Positions 61,847 to 64,000 of a DNA stretch of 64,000 bases are shown here, in pieces (position 1 is the stretch's first letter; the number at the start of each line of letters is the position of its first letter). A program made the translations under genes and the position numbers. The notes below the pieces were generated by a model. It saw nothing but the letters and a program-made list of their open reading frames with translations, was not told the origin of the DNA and ran no database searches. Source of the stretch: an uncultured Acidobacteriota bacterium. GTDB lineage: Bacteria; Acidobacteriota; Blastocatellia; Pyrinomonadales; Pyrinomonadaceae. The stretch covers positions 248,001-312,000 of the forward strand of contig CALMAH010000014.1 of assembly GCA_937859595.1 (NCBI GenBank), read 5' to 3'.

Positions 61847-62434
61847 CTACAACGCCCGCAACACTGCTTCAATATGCTTTGCAAACCGCAGGACATCGGA
61901 TGTTTCTCCTGTGATAAGGACATGAAATTTTCCTATGCTAAATGTAAGCGAGGATGGTATTGGTCTTCCGTCATTGGATCTTAAGAAAGCTCCTTCATCG
62001 CCAAACTCTTCTATTTCGCGGCCCGGCGAACCAGATGAAACCCAGAGTAAACTCTTGCTTTTTTCGAAGGTTCGTTTTGCTTGTTCTACTGTTTCATAAG
62101 CATTAGTTGAAACAGTTACTTCTTTGTCTCTATATGTCCATACTCTGTAGGAAGTCTCAGTCCAGGAAGCCCAATCATTCTTCACCAATTTCCATTCCGG
62201 TTCCTTTTCTTTGATCAGGCTTTCGATTCGGGCATTCAATAGCGAACCGACATCTGTTTGTTTTGCATTTTCGTCTTTTTCCGGCGGCGTAGGCTGTGCC
62301 GATACGGTCTGTTTCGAGCCTTGCGTAGAGGTCGTTTCCGATGTGTTCTTGTATAAAAACCCTTGACTGGCTGCTATTGAAATCACCAATGAAGCGACCA
62401 CGAAAACTAATGATGTCGGAACCAACAATTTCAT
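61847..62434 (-). CDS. Membrane-anchored hypothetical protein, tandem paralogue B
   Basis: A 195-residue protein homologous to the one at 60985-61575: the same helix (MKLLVPTSLVFVVASLVISI), the same TPPEKDEN linker and the domain EKEPEWKLVKNDWASWTETS, then WVSSGSPGREIEEFGDEGAF, then FSIGKFHVLITGETSDVLRF. The two copies are well diverged, so the duplication is not recent. Function is unknown. The ATG at 62434 has GGAGGAG upstream. Confidence 0.75.
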   Translation of the reverse strand: MKLLVPTSLVFVVASLVISIAASQGFLYKNTSETTSTQGSKQTVSAQPTPPEKDENAKQTDVGSLLNARIESLIKEKEPEWKLVKNDWASWTETSYRVWTYRDKEVTVSTNAYETVEQAKRTFEKSKSLLWVSSGSPGREIEEFGDEGAFLRSNDGRPIPSSLTFSIGKFHVLITGETSDVLRFAKHIEAVLRAL

Positions 62435-62551
62435 ACTACATCTCCTCCTCTGACATGAACGCCTCATCATAAAATAAACTGTTTTCCTATCAAACTGATA
62501 GATAAAGTTCTTGTCAAAAAAAAATTATTAGTTGTCAAAAACAATCATTCC

Positions 62552-62902
62552 TTACCAATAAACCGAATTTGATCGGTTTAACGCCCAGGAATTCTTTCGA
62601 TATTGGGTTGGGGTAGTACCGTATTTCTTCTTGAAATCACGTGCAAAATGACTGTCATTAGTCAGGCCGATTTCGTAGCCGATTTGCTTTATTTGCTTGA
62701 ACCCGTTCTCAAGAAGTTCCCGGGCTTTTTCAAGACGAAGGTTTTTAAGGTATGCTTTTGGAGACATTCCCGTCTCACTTTTGAAGAGCTTTTGAAAATG
62801 TGACTCTGAAAGTTCGATGATGATCGCCATCTCTTCAACGGTCCAATCATGATTCCAATTTTCTCTGATTTTTTCGATAATGTGAAAGATCCTTCCATCC
62901 AT
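62552..62902 (-). CDS. AraC family HTH transcriptional regulator, short form
   Basis: A 116-residue protein consisting of only the AraC double helix-turn-helix domain: WTVEEMAIIIELSESHFQKL, then SETGMSPKAYLKNLRLEKA, then QIGYEIGLTNDSHFARDF and KKYGTTPTQYRKN. The usual N-terminal sensor domain is absent. I chose the ATG at 62902, which has GGAGG in front; an open frame reaches 63013 but its residues do not match a known domain. It lies in the AT-rich patch just before the tandem paralogues and may regulate them. Confidence 0.85.
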   Translation of the reverse strand: MDGRIFHIIEKIRENWNHDWTVEEMAIIIELSESHFQKLFKSETGMSPKAYLKNLRLEKARELLENGFKQIKQIGYEIGLTNDSHFARDFKKKYGTTPTQYRKNSWALNRSNSVYW

Positions 62903-63117
62903 TGAGAGGGTTCCTCCGTGTAACCTGTTAGGACAAAAGCGGTTGAAGGACTGTAGGAGCCCCTTCCCAAAAAGATCAAGAAGATCGAGTTCAACACCCA
63001 ACACTCTGTGCATCTGCGGGTCAAATCAGAACAGGTTCTTCAGAAGCTCGAAGACGCAGTGTGACATCGTTTGGTAACATACGATGCTGAGGGACCGGAG
63101 GCCCCGAGCGGATCATA

Positions 63118-63903
63118 ATGACGGATGGGAAAAAGACAGGGTTGGCACTTTCGGGCGGCGGTGCGAGGGGTTTTGCTCATATAGGCGTGCTGAGGGCCCT
63201 GGAGGAAGCCGGGATCGAGATAGGTGCGATCGCGGGGACCTCGGCGGGGGCGCTGGTCGGCGGGGCCTATGCGGCGGGGCTGGACGCAGGCCGGATACTG
63301 GAGATGGGGCGCGGGGTGAGCTGGTTTGGGATATCGAGCTTTTCCTATTCGCCCCGAGGATTGTTATCAAATGCGGCGTTGGGCCGGTACATAGAAGAGT
63401 ATTTTCCGGTAAAGCGGTTTGAGGAACTGCGGATACCCTTTGCGGCGGTCGCCTGCGACCTGAAGACCGAGGAAGAGGTGGTATTTAAGAAAAAAGGCGA
63501 TCTGGCAACGGCGATAAGGGCGAGCTGTGCGATACCGGGTGTTTTCGTGCCGGTGGACGACGGCACAGGCCGCGATCTGGTGGACGGCGGCGTGACCTCG
63601 CCGATGCCGACGCGGGCAGTGAAAAAGCTTGGGGCTGAGACGATCATCGCCGTTGACCTGCTGACCTGCGGATCGAATTTTGCCTCGTCTCCCTCAACGC
63701 TGATCGGGACCTTTGTGCAATCGGCGATGATGGCGATAAGAACAGCGTCAAAAAACCAGCACTACCGCGCCGCGGTGGTCATAGAGCCGCAGATAGCACA
63801 CATAAGGCCGGATGAGATAAAGAGAATGGATGAACTCGTCGAACTTGGGTATAAAGCGGCGATGGAAAAGATGGACGAGATATTGCAGGCAACGGGCAAA
63901 TAA
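63118..63903 (+). CDS. Patatin-like phospholipase (RssA/NTE-type)
   Basis: A 261-residue patatin-fold lipase or esterase. The oxyanion motif GGGARGFAHIGVL, the nucleophile motif GTSAGALVG (Ser in GxSxG) and the catalytic Asp in DLVDGGVTSPMPT make up the Ser-Asp dyad. It has no signal peptide, so it acts in the cytoplasm or at the inner membrane. Length fits the short RssA-like group. Its upstream neighbour diverges from it. Confidence 0.93.
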   Translation: MTDGKKTGLALSGGGARGFAHIGVLRALEEAGIEIGAIAGTSAGALVGGAYAAGLDAGRILEMGRGVSWFGISSFSYSPRGLLSNAALGRYIEEYFPVKRFEELRIPFAAVACDLKTEEEVVFKKKGDLATAIRASCAIPGVFVPVDDGTGRDLVDGGVTSPMPTRAVKKLGAETIIAVDLLTCGSNFASSPSTLIGTFVQSAMMAIRTASKNQHYRAAVVIEPQIAHIRPDEIKRMDELVELGYKAAMEKMDEILQATGK

Positions 63904-63959
63904 TCGCAGAACCGCATTTGCCAAACGAGCCGGAGACCGTCATCATTAAAAGCTGGTAA

Positions 63960-63992
<33 letters not shown>

Positions 63993-64000
63993 GATACGAT

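Overview
The window reads as chromosomal DNA of a Gram-negative bacterium, most likely an Acidobacteriota of the Blastocatellia/Pyrinomonadales type. This is inferred from three things: a VWFA-related protein of the acidobacterial kind (11803-12936), an LPS heptosyltransferase with TonB- and OmpA-type envelope proteins, and many dispersed palindromic repeats including in-frame insertions in genes. Base composition is mostly moderately GC-rich, with an AT-richer patch at about 60.6-63.1 kb. No rRNA, tRNA or CRISPR array was seen.

Layout. 0-5.3 kb is a cation-homeostasis block: a P-type ATPase cut by the window edge, a CBS-pair protein, a Ca2+/cation antiporter and NhaA with a structured leader. 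5.6-19.1 kb is housekeeping: a thioredoxin-like secreted protein, an S9 peptidase, the 2-oxoacid dehydrogenase E2, OmpA and VWFA envelope proteins, NAD synthetase, a receiver-like/ATPase regulator, an acyltransferase, heme A synthase, and a tightly packed CPXCG / TlyA / DUF5522 trio. 19.1-23.8 kb is an arsenic locus: ArsR divergent from ArsI, a PLP C-S enzyme, an unknown five-helix membrane protein with a Cys-rich tail, ACR3 and thioredoxin-type ArsC. It has a clear promoter, two related operator-like sites and a terminator.

23.9-39.4 kb is mostly on the minus strand: a single-ring ClpB-like AAA+ protein, inositol-phosphate synthase overlapping a KilA-N protein, a lone phage terminase, a GH57 branching enzyme with DUF4912, a RAYT transposase inside REP repeats, DUF3108, a methyltransferase-like membrane protein, a heptosyltransferase and an AAA/DUF4143 protein. 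39.5-49.3 kb is mostly on the plus strand: two polytopic GT-C-like proteins, a decayed toxin-antitoxin pair, an aspartoacylase-like protein followed by a GCS2-CBS fusion, a beta-propeller protein and an LRR protein. 49.4-60.6 kb carries a very large secreted lipase-like protein, a probable structured RNA, two serine hydrolases, an M20 amidohydrolase, two zinc-ribbon membrane proteins and a cytoplasmic subtilase. 60.6-63.1 kb is the AT-rich patch with two tandem paralogues and an AraC regulator. A patatin phospholipase closes the window.

The most notable items are the arsenic operon with an uncharacterised membrane protein, the amidoligase/deacylase pair at 44.1-47.3 kb, the structured RNA upstream of the lipase, the nhaA leader, and repeat-derived peptides built in-frame into the GH57 enzyme and the terminase.
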